Assembly: GCF_023923225.1 (NCBI RefSeq)
Contig: NZ_CP099489.1
Coordinates: 3,410,001 to 3,474,000 of the forward strand
From: Ornithinimicrobium faecis
Lineage (GTDB): Bacteria; Actinomycetota; Actinomycetes; Actinomycetales; Dermatophilaceae
Direction of reading: 5' to 3'
DNA length: 64,000 nucleotides
Below the pieces are notes generated by a model. It did not search any database, had not been told where the DNA came from, and saw only the letters and a list, made by a program, of their open reading frames with translations. The position numbers and the translations under genes were made by a program. Shown here one piece after another: positions 25,871 to 33,692 of this stretch. How positions within the stretch are numbered: the first letter of the stretch is position 1; each line of letters starts with the position of its first letter.

Positions 25871-26323
25871 AGCCGGCTTCGGCGACTTATCAGCCGACTC
25901 GTCGCGTCGGCCTGGATCGGCCACATTCACGCGCCCGTGGGCGACGGCACACAGGCGAGAGTCGCCGGCCACGCGCAGGTCGGCCCGACACACGGCCAGA
26001 CGGCGACTGGAGTGCACCACCTGGGCGGTGACGGTCAGGACGCCCTCTCGAGCAGGGCGCAGATAGTCGATCGACACTCCGGCCGTCAGCACCTTGGGCC
26101 CGAGCACGCTGCCGGCGGCAAAGGTGATCGCGTTGTCCGCGGCATACGCCCAGACTCCCCCGTGGACAAAGCCGAACTGCTGGCAAAGGTCGTCTCGGAT
26201 CGGCACTTCGATGGTTGCGACGCCGGAGCCGAACTCGGTGATGCGCGCTCCGATCAGCTCACTGAACGGCTGCGCGGCCAAGACGCCTTGGGCAAAGAGC
26301 AAGGGGTCGTCGGGCGGTTCCAT
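25868..26323 (-). CDS. PaaI-like hotdog-fold thioesterase
   Basis: A 151-residue hotdog-fold protein predicted to hydrolyse acyl-CoA thioesters. The hallmark stretch QQFGFVHGGVWAYAADNAIT (about residues 50-70) contains the HGG turn and the catalytic-region Asp in ADNA. The C-terminal strands are STRRLAVCRADLRVAG-like. The tail after residue 135 is polar and charged. ATG at 26323 follows AAGGAG by 6 nt; the longer frame to 26356 lacks such a signal. It precedes the acylase gene on the same strand by 82 nt and could act on an acyl-CoA formed from the acyl group released by the acylase, which is inference. Confidence 0.85.
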   Translation of the reverse strand: MEPPDDPLLFAQGVLAAQPFSELIGARITEFGSGVATIEVPIRDDLCQQFGFVHGGVWAYAADNAITFAAGSVLGPKVLTAGVSIDYLRPAREGVLTVTAQVVHSSRRLAVCRADLRVAGDSRLCAVAHGRVNVADPGRRDESADKSPKPA

Positions 26324-26492
26324 GGTGCTCCTTCGATGCGGGGCTGCAGCAGACACTGCACGTCAAACACTCTGTCAGAGGCAACGCGGCAGCACTCATC
26401 CTTCAGTTAGCCCATGGGAGCTGCAGTCGTGGGAGCGGGCTCCGACTCCGGCATGATCTCCTCCGTCAGTGGGCTGCCCTACCGTCACGACT

Positions 26493-27089
26493 ATGCGACA
26501 ACCGCTGACCCACGACCACGTGCTCGATCTCGAGCGGACCTACGACGACGCTGCACCCGAAGAGTTGCTGGAATTGGCTGAGCGACTCTTGGTCATGGCC
26601 GAGGAATCTCAACCGGGCGATGAGATTGACCAGAGCACGCTGCACGCGCTGGCCGGTCAGTATTTTCGCGACGGCGGTGACTTGACCAGAGCCGAGCATG
26701 CCTTGACCTTGGCGGCCCGCACACCGTCGCGCAGCGACGCGATGGACCCGCGCTGCTTTCTGGTGGGCGTCTACCTTGCCCAAAGGCGCCTCGCTGACGC
26801 CGCCAACCTGGACAACGTGCTGCGCAAGAGTCGGATGGAAGAGCTACCCGCCTACTCCGTGCTAGGCGAGATCTGGCACGAGCACGACCCGCAGAGAGCC
26901 GTGGGATGGTACAACCGCGGCATCGAGCTTGCCGAAAGGACCGACGATGTGGAGGGTGCCTTCACGCTCCTGTGCATGGGCCGCTGGAGCGTGCGCAAGG
27001 AGCTGGGTCACGATCCAGACGCGTATGACCGGATCGCCCAGCACGCGATGAGGACCCTTAAGCAGGCCGGGGTTGATCCCTCAAGATAG
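26493..27089 (+). CDS. TPR-like helical-repeat protein, copy 2
   Basis: A 198-residue paralogue of the protein at 12833-13405. It has the same layout: N-terminal acidic segment, a LAxRLLxMAEExQxGDEI stretch, AGQYFRDGGDLTRAEHALTL, then AVGWYNRGIELAERTDDVEG, and a C-terminal RWSVRKELGHDPDAYDRIA segment matching RWRIRRALGFGADEYDQVA in copy 1. No catalytic motif or membrane helix is seen. ATG at 26493 corresponds to the start of copy 1. Function unknown; helical repeats suggest a binding role. Confidence 0.75.
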   Translation: MRQPLTHDHVLDLERTYDDAAPEELLELAERLLVMAEESQPGDEIDQSTLHALAGQYFRDGGDLTRAEHALTLAARTPSRSDAMDPRCFLVGVYLAQRRLADAANLDNVLRKSRMEELPAYSVLGEIWHEHDPQRAVGWYNRGIELAERTDDVEGAFTLLCMGRWSVRKELGHDPDAYDRIAQHAMRTLKQAGVDPSR

Positions 27090-27091
27090 GT

Positions 27092-27123
27092 GCGCAACTA
27101 TTGCGCGTGTGCAGATTCTGCAC
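27092..27123. promoter_or_regulatory. two adjacent 6-3-6 palindromes upstream of the HTH/VWA operon
   Basis: GCGCAA-CTA-TTGCGC (27092-27106) and GTGCAG-ATT-CTGCAC (27109-27123) are perfect inverted repeats with identical geometry and centres 17 bp apart, ending 13 nt before the ATG at 27137. They look like tandem operators for an autoregulating HTH dimer. Confidence 0.55.
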
Positions 27124-27136
27124 ATACACTCATGTC

Positions 27137-27502
27137 ATGAGCGACGAACTGACCACCCGCTACACCGAGGCCGTCACCGCCCTGGGCGAGGTTGACCTGA
27201 CCTCCCCCACCGTCGCGGTGACCTCGCTGACTCGGGCACGGGACGTCGTCCAGTCGGCGCTGGATGAGGCGATGGCTCAGGCCGTGACCCACGAGGGCAC
27301 CTCGGTGCGCCAGGTCGCTGCGCTCGCAGGCATCGCCCCCAACAGCGTCTCGCCGCGCCTGGCACGCTCGGCCACGCTCTCGGCATACAGCAGACAGGGC
27401 CGGGTCGACGCCGAGGGGATCACGCTCGCCCGGGCCGACCACCACCAGGACGAACCGATGCGGTTCGTCCGACGCACCACCAAGGGGAACAACCGTGACT
27501 GA
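27137..27502 (+). CDS. small HTH DNA-binding protein
   Basis: A 121-residue protein. Residues about 53-78 form a likely helix-turn-helix (GTSVRQVAALAGIAPNSVSP, then RLARS); the N-terminus is helical and the C-terminus carries many charged residues ending RRTTKGNNRD. No named family is recognised. ATG at 27137 is preferred over 27101, which lies inside the palindromic region. It overlaps the VWA gene by 8 nt and probably represses its own operon through the two palindromes upstream. Confidence 0.75.
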   Translation: MSDELTTRYTEAVTALGEVDLTSPTVAVTSLTRARDVVQSALDEAMAQAVTHEGTSVRQVAALAGIAPNSVSPRLARSATLSAYSRQGRVDAEGITLARADHHQDEPMRFVRRTTKGNNRD

Positions 27503-28157
27503 CCCGAACTACACCCACCTGGCCTTCCTGCTCGACGCCTCCGGCTCAATGGCCGGCATCAAGAGCGACGTCGAGGGCGGCTTCGACGCCTTCATCGCCG
27601 AGCAGCGCAAGGAGCCCGGCCGCTGCACCGTCACCCTGGCCGACTTCTCCAGCCCCGGCGACTATGTCGTGCGCTATGCCGGCAAGGACCTGGCCAAGGT
27701 CGAACCGCTGTCGCTGCACCCGCGCGGCATGACCGCCCTGCTGGACTCGATCGGACGACTGGTCACCGAGACCGGGCAGTTCCTCGCCGACCTCCCCGAG
27801 GACCAGCGGCCCGGCCTGGTGATCGTCGGCATCATGACCGACGGGCACGAGAACAGCTCGCAGGAGTGGACCCACGCTGGCATCAAGACCCTGATCGAGA
27901 CGCAGGAGCAGACCTACAACTGGGTCTTCCACTATCTCGGCGCCAACCAGGACGCCATCGAGGTCGGCGCCAACCTGGGCGTGCGTGCCGACTCTGCCCT
28001 GACCTATGCCCCCGCGGCAGCCGGGTCGGCAATGGAGGCCTACTCCGCGTCGCTGAGCTCACTGCGCGGCGCCGTCGCCCGGGGCGAGGACGTCGAGTCC
28101 GCCCGGCGTGGCTCGGCCTACACCGCGGCCCAGCGCAAGAAGGCGGGCAAGAACTGA
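27495..28157 (+). CDS. VWA-domain protein
   Basis: A 220-residue cytoplasmic protein consisting of one von Willebrand factor A domain. The MIDAS metal site is complete: DASGSM at residues about 14-19, the Thr in RGMTALLDSIG near 78, and the Asp in GIMTDGHEN near 116. The C-terminus is helical and ends in basic QRKKAGKN. Similar single-domain VWA proteins occur in phages and in chaperone-like pairs with MoxR ATPases; no ATPase is nearby. GTG at 27495 overlaps the HTH gene. Role unknown; it presumably binds a partner protein in a metal-dependent way. Confidence 0.85.
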   Translation: MTDPNYTHLAFLLDASGSMAGIKSDVEGGFDAFIAEQRKEPGRCTVTLADFSSPGDYVVRYAGKDLAKVEPLSLHPRGMTALLDSIGRLVTETGQFLADLPEDQRPGLVIVGIMTDGHENSSQEWTHAGIKTLIETQEQTYNWVFHYLGANQDAIEVGANLGVRADSALTYAPAAAGSAMEAYSASLSSLRGAVARGEDVESARRGSAYTAAQRKKAGKN

Positions 28158-28323
28158 GGCGGCTCGTGCGACCTCAACTCGGCAGAGTCCGGCCTTCCTA
28201 CTAGGCAGATTCCTGTGGTCTCGCCGGGTGTTTGACCGCGTCCGCATTCGGTGGTGTTCCAGGAGAGGGAACACGTGGGCGAAGTGGAACAGGTGAGGAC
28301 GTAATCCGGAGCGTCCACCCGGA

Positions 28324-28921
28324 CTACTGGTCCATGGTCATCTGCAGCGGCGGCTCATCGGGCTGATAGGTCGCGCCCATCGGATAGTCCCTGCCCGGCT
28401 CACCAGACATCTCGATGTGTCACCCCATCACATGGGTGACGGGCCGAGCGTCGGCAAAATCCACCAGCCGCTCCAAGCTCGCCGTGAGCGCGGGCAGGTC
28501 GAACCCATAGAGCCGCCCCGGATAGACCGTGTCGCCCGTGAGCAGGAACCCCGTCCACGGGTCGAAGATCGCCACCGACCTCCTCCAGTTCCTTCCCGAT
28601 CACCGTGGTGTGCGGACGCTCGGCGAGCTGGGCATCACCGGCCACATGGTCACCGTGGGCGTGGCTGTGCGCCACCACCAACTCACAGTCACTGTCGGAA
28701 TGGCCATCGCGCGGGTGCTTGTCCAACCAGGCTGAAAGGAACAGGAAGGGTGCCTCGAATGTGACGTCCTTGCTCTGCCGCAGGATGACCGTGTGCTCGT
28801 CATAGTGGTGCACCTGCAGCAGTGGGTCGGCGCGACCCGTCGACCGCGATCCGTGGACCCACTGCACGCCGAGGTCCCCCTCGACCGGGCCTCCACTGAA
28901 GTCCAGCACGTCGTCACCCAC
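28324..28921 (-). pseudogene. decayed MBL-fold metallo-hydrolase
   Basis: Pieces of one metallo-beta-lactamase-fold protein lie in two frames. The first (about 28921-28583) contains LLQVHHYDEHTVILRQSK and the metal motif VVAHSHAHGDHVAGD, but the strand between FLFL and AWLDKHPRDG is missing. The second (28575-28324) reads VAIFDPWTGFLLTGDTVYPG and then PVTHVMG-stop-HIEMSG; the TGA at 28420-28422 replaces the cysteine expected in the GCHIEMS stretch. The sequence between the pieces, where a GPGHQ-type motif belongs, is also lost. Two internal deletions, a frame change and a stop make it non-functional. Residues 28158-28323 and 28922-29085 show no other gene. Confidence 0.8.
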
Positions 28922-29085
28922 TCTCGCGACCGCCCCCAGTCAGTATGCCGCGTGGCTCAGACAGTGCGCTCGTTCCCTGCTCGGTGGTCACCGTTGCGTC
29001 GACGGGCGCGGCGCGACGCTGCGCGCGCGTGACGACTCTCAGCCCAGGGCGACGCCGCGCGGCCGCAGGATCGGCAGTAGGGGCC

Positions 29086-29124
29086 CACGGGTGACTGAGT
29101 CACCACAGGACTCACCCACCCGTG
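29086..29124. terminator. dispersed hairpin family, copy C
   Basis: CACGGGTGACTGAGTC, loop ACCACAG and GACTCACCCACCCGTG pair with two mismatches. It lies between the MBL pseudogene region and the DUF4287 stop (29166). The loop matches copy D exactly. Confidence 0.65.
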
Positions 29125-29165
29125 TCCCCACCATGCGCGGTCGCGACCCGGCACCCTCTCGCGGC

Positions 29166-29459
29166 TCAGGCCTCTTGGCTGCGGACCACGACCCCGTCCA
29201 GTCGCAGCACCGCAGACTCATCCCGGTGCGCCCCGGTCGTCCCGACGTGCTTGTCGTTGATGCCGGGGCCGTTCTTGATCACGTGCACCAGCGCCATGCC
29301 GTGGCCACGACCGAGATCGAACTCGGCCTTCAGCCACTCCAGGATGGGGCCAGCCTTGGTGTCCGGACCGAAACCCTCGGCGTGCGCGAGATCGACGAGC
29401 TCTTGCGGTGTGCGACCGGTCTTCGCCTCAGCGGCATCGAGGTAGGCCTGGAATGACAT
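29166..29459 (-). CDS. DUF4287-domain protein
   Basis: A 97-residue cytoplasmic protein. MSFQAYLDAAEAKTGRTPQE to VDLAHAEGFGPDTKAGPILE and WLKAEFDLGRGHGMALVHVI match the compact DUF4287 helical domain, found alone or joined to DUF5655 in actinobacteria. Function unknown. The stretch after residue 68 (NGPGINDKHVGTTGAHRDE) is polar. ATG at 29459 follows GAGGAT with good spacing; the longer frame to 29600 overlaps the neighbouring gene's end and is rejected. Confidence 0.85.
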   Translation of the reverse strand: MSFQAYLDAAEAKTGRTPQELVDLAHAEGFGPDTKAGPILEWLKAEFDLGRGHGMALVHVIKNGPGINDKHVGTTGAHRDESAVLRLDGVVVRSQEA

Positions 29460-29545
29460 GGTGGGTGATCCTCTCGTGGGGCGGCTCTGCCCATCATCGA
29501 CCGCGTCGGTGACCGAGAAGTCATCGGTGCACTCAGACTGTGCGT

Positions 29546-31516
29546 TCAGAGCGTCCGCTCGCTCCCACCGTCGACGGCCACCTGTGCGCCCGTGGTGCAC
29601 GCGAAGGTGTCATCCACCATGGCGCGCACCATCCGCGCGACGTCACGGCTCGTCACCTCTGCGCTCAGCAGGTTGCGCCTCTTGTAGTCCTCCACCGACA
29701 TCCCGTAGTGCTCGGCCCGGCTGGCCAACAGTTCCGGGGTCCACAGCCCGGTATCAAAGACGGCGTCGGGGTGCACCGTGTTGACGCGGATCCCGTCCGG
29801 CGCCCACTCCAACGCCGCCACCCGGCACAGTTGGGTCAGGGCGGCCTTGGAGGTGGAGTAGGCCGCTGCGCCCTTGCCGGGAGCCGGCACGTTCTTGGAG
29901 GACACGACGGCCACCCGCGCACCGGAGGGTGCGAGCGCCAGCAGCGGGTGCACCGCGCTGAAGAGGGCGGCGACAGAGTCGACGTTGACGGCCATCGTCT
30001 TGCGCCACTGGTCGGCCGTCAGGTCGGCGATGTCCTGGCTCTGCGGGAAGATGCCCGCCGAGATCACCACGATGTCCACGCCGCCGAAGCGCTCGACAGT
30101 CTGCGCCAGGGCGCGCTGCACCTGGTCGGGGTCGGTCACGTCGACGGTCAGCCCGAGCCAGGCCTGGTCGGTGAAGGCGTCTGCCGTGTCCGCTGCGAGG
30201 TCCCAGCCGGCGACCGCAGCACCGGCGGCCATGAGCTCCTGCGCGCAGGCCCGTCCGATCCCGGAGGCAGCGCCGGTGACGAGCGCCACCTGCCCCTCGA
30301 GCGGTTTGGGCTTGCCAGCGGCCTTGAGCTTCAGCTGCTCGAGCACCCAATACTCCAGGTCGAAGATGTCGCCCGCGGGCAGCGCGACATAACCGCCCTG
30401 CCCCTGCGCCAGCTCGATCGTGTCGAGGGTGTGCGAATAGATGTCCTCGGTGATCCCGGTCTCGCGGGCCGTGCGCCCGAGCGAGAGCATCCCGAGCTCG
30501 TCATCGAGCACCACGCGAGGAGCTGGGTCGAGCATGGTCAGCTCGAGACCACGCCGGTCCTTGTGCGCAGCGAAATAGTCCTCGTATGCCGCGGCGAACC
30601 CCGCCACGTCCCTGCCCATGAGTGGGGTGCGCTTGGTGTAGAGCACGTGGTCGGGCGTCATCGGTCCCTGCTGAGTCGTCTCCCGCAGCACCGGGTCGGT
30701 GAGGAAGGCGGAGACCTGGCCGTCGGTGCGCCGGCGCATCACCAGCGGTTTGCCGGCCACGCCGCTGATGGCGGCGCGCAGCTCCGCGAGCGCCAGCACC
30801 TGGTCCGCGGCCGACGTGGATGAGGATGTGGTGGCCGAGGCTTGGGCCTCGTGCTCGGGCACCTCGCCGAGCAGTGCGCGGGCCTCGGCGATCATCTGCT
30901 CGTGCCGGACCAGTGCCTCGCTCGGGGTGTCGCCCACGGCGAACAGCCCGTGGTTGAGCACCACGATGCCCTCGGTCCCCTCGTGGGCCTGCTCCTGCCA
31001 GGCGGCAAAGCAGGCCTCTCCCAGGTCGGGTCCGGGCATGACGTAGTCCACGATGACGACGCGATCGCCATAGAGCTCCTCGACCTTCGCCCTGCCACCC
31101 TCGGTGTTGGTGATGGCCAGGACCGCGTCGGCGTGGGAGTGCAGGACCGCGGCGTGCGGGACCAGCGCGTGCACGAGGGTCTCGACGGAGGGGTTCGGGG
31201 CCTTGGCGTCCAGGCTGGCGGCACGCAGTTCGTTGCCGAGCTCCAGGTCACCCATCTTCACCGGCGGCAGCAGCTGGCGGAGCCGCTCCAGGCGCAGCGG
31301 GGCAAAACCGACCCGCCCGATGGTGGCCAGGTCGTGGCCGCTGCCCTTGATGAACAGCACCTCGAGCTCGTCACCGGTGATGTCCTGCCAGGTCGCCTTG
31401 ACCGAGGTGTTGCCGCCACCGTGCAGCACGAGCGAGGGGTCTGCCCCCAGTGCCCGGGAGGCCTGCACCAGGTCGTCAAGCAACTCCAGCGCACGGGGAC
31501 TCAGCCGGTTTTCCAT
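29546..31516 (-). CDS. bifunctional class II aldolase / short-chain dehydrogenase
   Basis: A 656-residue fusion of the RhaD/RhaE type. Residues about 1-385 are a class II aldolase/adducin fold: LVLHGGGNTSVKATW, then the zinc histidines in AVLHSHADAVLAIT and VVLNHGLFAVGD. Residues about 400-656 are a Rossmann dehydrogenase: VALVTGAASGIGRACAQEL, active-site Ser/Tyr/Lys region VVSSKN..AAYSTSKAALTQ. The family cleaves a ketose-1-phosphate to DHAP plus an aldehyde, and the fused domain then oxidises or reduces that aldehyde. No rhamnose isomerase or kinase is nearby; MtnK- and MtnA-like genes are. The likely substrate is therefore 5-methylthioribulose-1-P or 5-deoxyribulose-1-P. The gene starts 39 nt from a GTTGTC palindrome and is divergent from the transketolase genes. 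Confidence 0.88.
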   Translation of the reverse strand: MENRLSPRALELLDDLVQASRALGADPSLVLHGGGNTSVKATWQDITGDELEVLFIKGSGHDLATIGRVGFAPLRLERLRQLLPPVKMGDLELGNELRAASLDAKAPNPSVETLVHALVPHAAVLHSHADAVLAITNTEGGRAKVEELYGDRVVIVDYVMPGPDLGEACFAAWQEQAHEGTEGIVVLNHGLFAVGDTPSEALVRHEQMIAEARALLGEVPEHEAQASATTSSSTSAADQVLALAELRAAISGVAGKPLVMRRRTDGQVSAFLTDPVLRETTQQGPMTPDHVLYTKRTPLMGRDVAGFAAAYEDYFAAHKDRRGLELTMLDPAPRVVLDDELGMLSLGRTARETGITEDIYSHTLDTIELAQGQGGYVALPAGDIFDLEYWVLEQLKLKAAGKPKPLEGQVALVTGAASGIGRACAQELMAAGAAVAGWDLAADTADAFTDQAWLGLTVDVTDPDQVQRALAQTVERFGGVDIVVISAGIFPQSQDIADLTADQWRKTMAVNVDSVAALFSAVHPLLALAPSGARVAVVSSKNVPAPGKGAAAYSTSKAALTQLCRVAALEWAPDGIRVNTVHPDAVFDTGLWTPELLASRAEHYGMSVEDYKRRNLLSAEVTSRDVARMVRAMVDDTFACTTGAQVAVDGGSERTL

Positions 31517-31554
31517 GGGACGCCTCTCTCACGCAACGTGTCTCACTCAAGCCA

Positions 31555-31567
31555 GTTGTCCGACAAC
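31555..31567. promoter_or_regulatory. GntR operator, site 1
   Basis: GTTGTC-C-GACAAC is a perfect 6-1-6 palindrome 39 bp upstream of the aldolase-dehydrogenase start. The same palindrome precedes mtnA at 37094. Confidence 0.65.
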
Positions 31568-31634
31568 CTAGCATCGACAATGCTGATGCGACCCCTTCCG
31601 CAGCACGGCGACCTCGTCGTAGGCTGCTTGGGAA

Positions 31635-31647
31635 GTTGTCAGACATC
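31635..31647. promoter_or_regulatory. GntR operator, site 2
   Basis: GTTGTC-A-GACATC differs from the palindrome at one position and lies 70 bp before the transketolase start, 80 bp (about 7.6 turns) from site 1. Confidence 0.55.
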
Positions 31648-31669
31648 TCGCGTCGGCAGCACGCGTCCG

Positions 31670-31703
31670 CCAGAGCCACACGTCAACCAGAGCCACACGT
31701 CAA
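31670..31703 (+). repeat. 17-bp perfect tandem repeat before the transketolase ribosome-binding site
   Basis: CCAGAGCCACACGTCAA occurs twice in direct succession (31670-31686 and 31687-31703). The second copy runs into AAGGAG, the ribosome-binding site of the gene at 31717. Confidence 0.8.
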
Positions 31704-31716
31704 GGAGTGAGCGCAG

Positions 31717-32625
31717 ATGGAGCCAGACCTCGATCGGATGGCCGAGATCGCCCAGGGCATCCGCCGCCGGGTGCTCGAGCACACGGTCAAGAACAACGGC
31801 GGCTACATGAGTCAGGCGTGCTCGGCCGCCGAACTGCTCGCCGCCTGCTATGGCGGGGCCATCCGCCTCGCGGAGGTCGAGGCCCCCTATGAGCCTCCAC
31901 CGTTCACGCAGGTCCCGGCACCCGGGCTCGACCCGATCTCCGGTGCCGTCGTGCACGGACCGGCCTCCCCCGGAGCCGATCGCTTCATCATCTCGCCGGC
32001 GCACTACGCCCTCGTGGTCTATGCCGCCCTCATCGAGACCGGTCGGCTGGCCGAGCACGCCCTGGAGCAGTTCAACGCCGATGGCAGCACCGTCGAGATG
32101 ATCGGCGCCGAGCACTCCCCCGGCTTCGAGACCACCACCGGCTCCCTGTCCCAGGCCCTGTCACAGGCGGGCGGCATCGCGCTGGCCCGCAAGCTCAAGG
32201 GTGACACCGGCCGCACCTGGGTCTTCCTGTCCGACGGCGAGTTCCAGGAGGGGCAGACCTGGGAGGCCGTGCAGGCCCTGGCCCACCACCACGTCAGCGG
32301 CGTGCGCGTGATCGTCGACGTCAACCAGGCCCAGTGCGACGGCCCGATGGAGGACGTCATGCGCATCGAGCCGGTCGCCGACCGGCTGCGGGCGTTCGGC
32401 GCGAGCGTGGACGTGGTCGACGGCCACGACCTGACCGCCCTGACCCAGGCCATGGATCGGGAGAGCGACAAGCCGCACTTCGTGCTCGCCTACACCGACC
32501 CCGCGCGCGGCCTGCCACTGCTGGAGGAGCGCCGCCCCGTCCTGCACTATCTGCGATTCACCAGCGAGGACGAGCGGGCGAAATATGCCGACGCCTATGC
32601 CGAGCTGGCCGGAAGGAGCCTGTGA
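31717..32625 (+). CDS. transketolase-like protein, N-terminal (TPP-binding) subunit
   Basis: A 302-residue subunit of a split transketolase. It binds the pyrophosphate end of thiamine diphosphate: histidines in FIISPAHYALVVY and EHSPGFETTTGSLSQ, and the TPP motif LSDGEFQEGQTWEAVQ with the metal-ligand Asn in VDVNQAQCDG. The N-terminus IRRRVLEHTVKNNGGYMSQA resembles split transketolases used in pentose and branched-sugar catabolism, for example apulose-4-P transketolase. AAGGAG precedes the ATG by 9 nt. The stop overlaps the next start (TGATG). It would act as a heterodimer with the next product; its donor sugar is not known. Confidence 0.88.
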   Translation: MEPDLDRMAEIAQGIRRRVLEHTVKNNGGYMSQACSAAELLAACYGGAIRLAEVEAPYEPPPFTQVPAPGLDPISGAVVHGPASPGADRFIISPAHYALVVYAALIETGRLAEHALEQFNADGSTVEMIGAEHSPGFETTTGSLSQALSQAGGIALARKLKGDTGRTWVFLSDGEFQEGQTWEAVQALAHHHVSGVRVIVDVNQAQCDGPMEDVMRIEPVADRLRAFGASVDVVDGHDLTALTQAMDRESDKPHFVLAYTDPARGLPLLEERRPVLHYLRFTSEDERAKYADAYAELAGRSL

Positions 32626-33692
32626 TGACCCAGCAGACACCCGTGACCGGAGACCAGCCCGCCCCCGGCGAGCTGGTCCGCCGCCCCCACCTGCAGAACT
32701 TCATCGACTGGAGCGCGGACAAGCCCGAGGTGCTCGTCCTCACCGCCGACCTCACCAACTCGTGCGAGGTCGGGCCGTGGCGCGACACCTATCCCGAGCG
32801 CTATTTCTCGATGGGCATGGCCGAGCAGAACATGATGGGCTTCGCCGCTGGCCTGGCCCGCGAGGGCTTCGAGCCGTGGCTGCACACCTTTGCGGTCTTC
32901 CTCTATCGCCGCCCGCTCGATCAGCTGCTGATGTCCGTGGCCTATCCCGCCCTGCCGGTCCGGCTCATCGGCTTCCTGCCCGGCGTGACCACCCCCGGCG
33001 GCGTCACGCACCAGGCGATCGACGACCTCGCGGTGCTGCGCTCGGTGCCCAACCTGACCATCCTGAGCACCGGCGACGCCACCGAGGTGGAGAGCGTCCT
33101 GGACGTCATCCACGAGCAGCCCGGCCCGGTCTATGTCCGGATGCTGCGCGGCGAGATGCCCCGGCTGTTCCCGCAGTCCGAGCCCTTCGCGCTCAGCCGC
33201 GCCCGGGAGCTGGGACCCGACCACTCGGCATACGGCAGTGATCATGTCCTGGTGCTCACCGAGGGGATCTGCACCGAGGAGGCCATGCGCGCGCTGCCGG
33301 CCGTGCGCGAGCGGGGCGTGGAGGTGCGCCACCTGCACATCTCGACGCTCAAGCCGTTCGACGACCCGGCCGTGCTCGATGCCCTGGCCGCTGCTGGCGG
33401 CGGGGTGATCACGATGGAGAACCACCTGCGCACGGGTGGGCTCGGGTCGGCCGTCGCCGAGGTGATGGCGGACGCGGGCATCGGCAACCGGCTGGTGCGG
33501 CTCGGGCTCGACGACACCTATGCCCACGGCGCGTCGCAGGGGCACCTGCTGGCGGAGTATGGCCTGGACGCTGCGGCCCTGGTGCGCGCGGTCGAGGGAC
33601 TGGTCGGTCAGGATCTGGCCATCACCTCCGAAGACCTGACCGAGCTGCGGGTCGCCGACGTGCACAGCTCGGCCAAGGCGGAGGCGCTGTGA
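32625..33692 (+). CDS. transketolase-like protein, C-terminal (Pyr) subunit
   Basis: A 355-residue partner of the preceding subunit. The pyrimidine-binding domain includes the essential glutamate in FSMGMAEQNMMGFAAGLARE, the aromatic cradle in LHTFAVFLYRRPLDQL, and the PGGVTHQAIDDLAVLR segment. The C-terminal domain begins near 225 (VLVLTEGICTEEAMRALPAV) and includes TMENHLRTGGLGSAVAEVM. Transketolases and DXS share this build; length is typical of split enzymes. It overlaps the upstream stop by 1 nt and the RuBisCO-like gene by 4 nt, so the three products are made together. Confidence 0.88.
   Translation: MTQQTPVTGDQPAPGELVRRPHLQNFIDWSADKPEVLVLTADLTNSCEVGPWRDTYPERYFSMGMAEQNMMGFAAGLAREGFEPWLHTFAVFLYRRPLDQLLMSVAYPALPVRLIGFLPGVTTPGGVTHQAIDDLAVLRSVPNLTILSTGDATEVESVLDVIHEQPGPVYVRMLRGEMPRLFPQSEPFALSRARELGPDHSAYGSDHVLVLTEGICTEEAMRALPAVRERGVEVRHLHISTLKPFDDPAVLDALAAAGGGVITMENHLRTGGLGSAVAEVMADAGIGNRLVRLGLDDTYAHGASQGHLLAEYGLDAAALVRAVEGLVGQDLAITSEDLTELRVADVHSSAKAEAL

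Noticed and set aside
29086..29124. Hairpin copy C as a tRNA or small RNA gene
   Set aside because: It has a single stem, no cloverleaf or anticodon arm, and belongs to the hairpin family found after genes.
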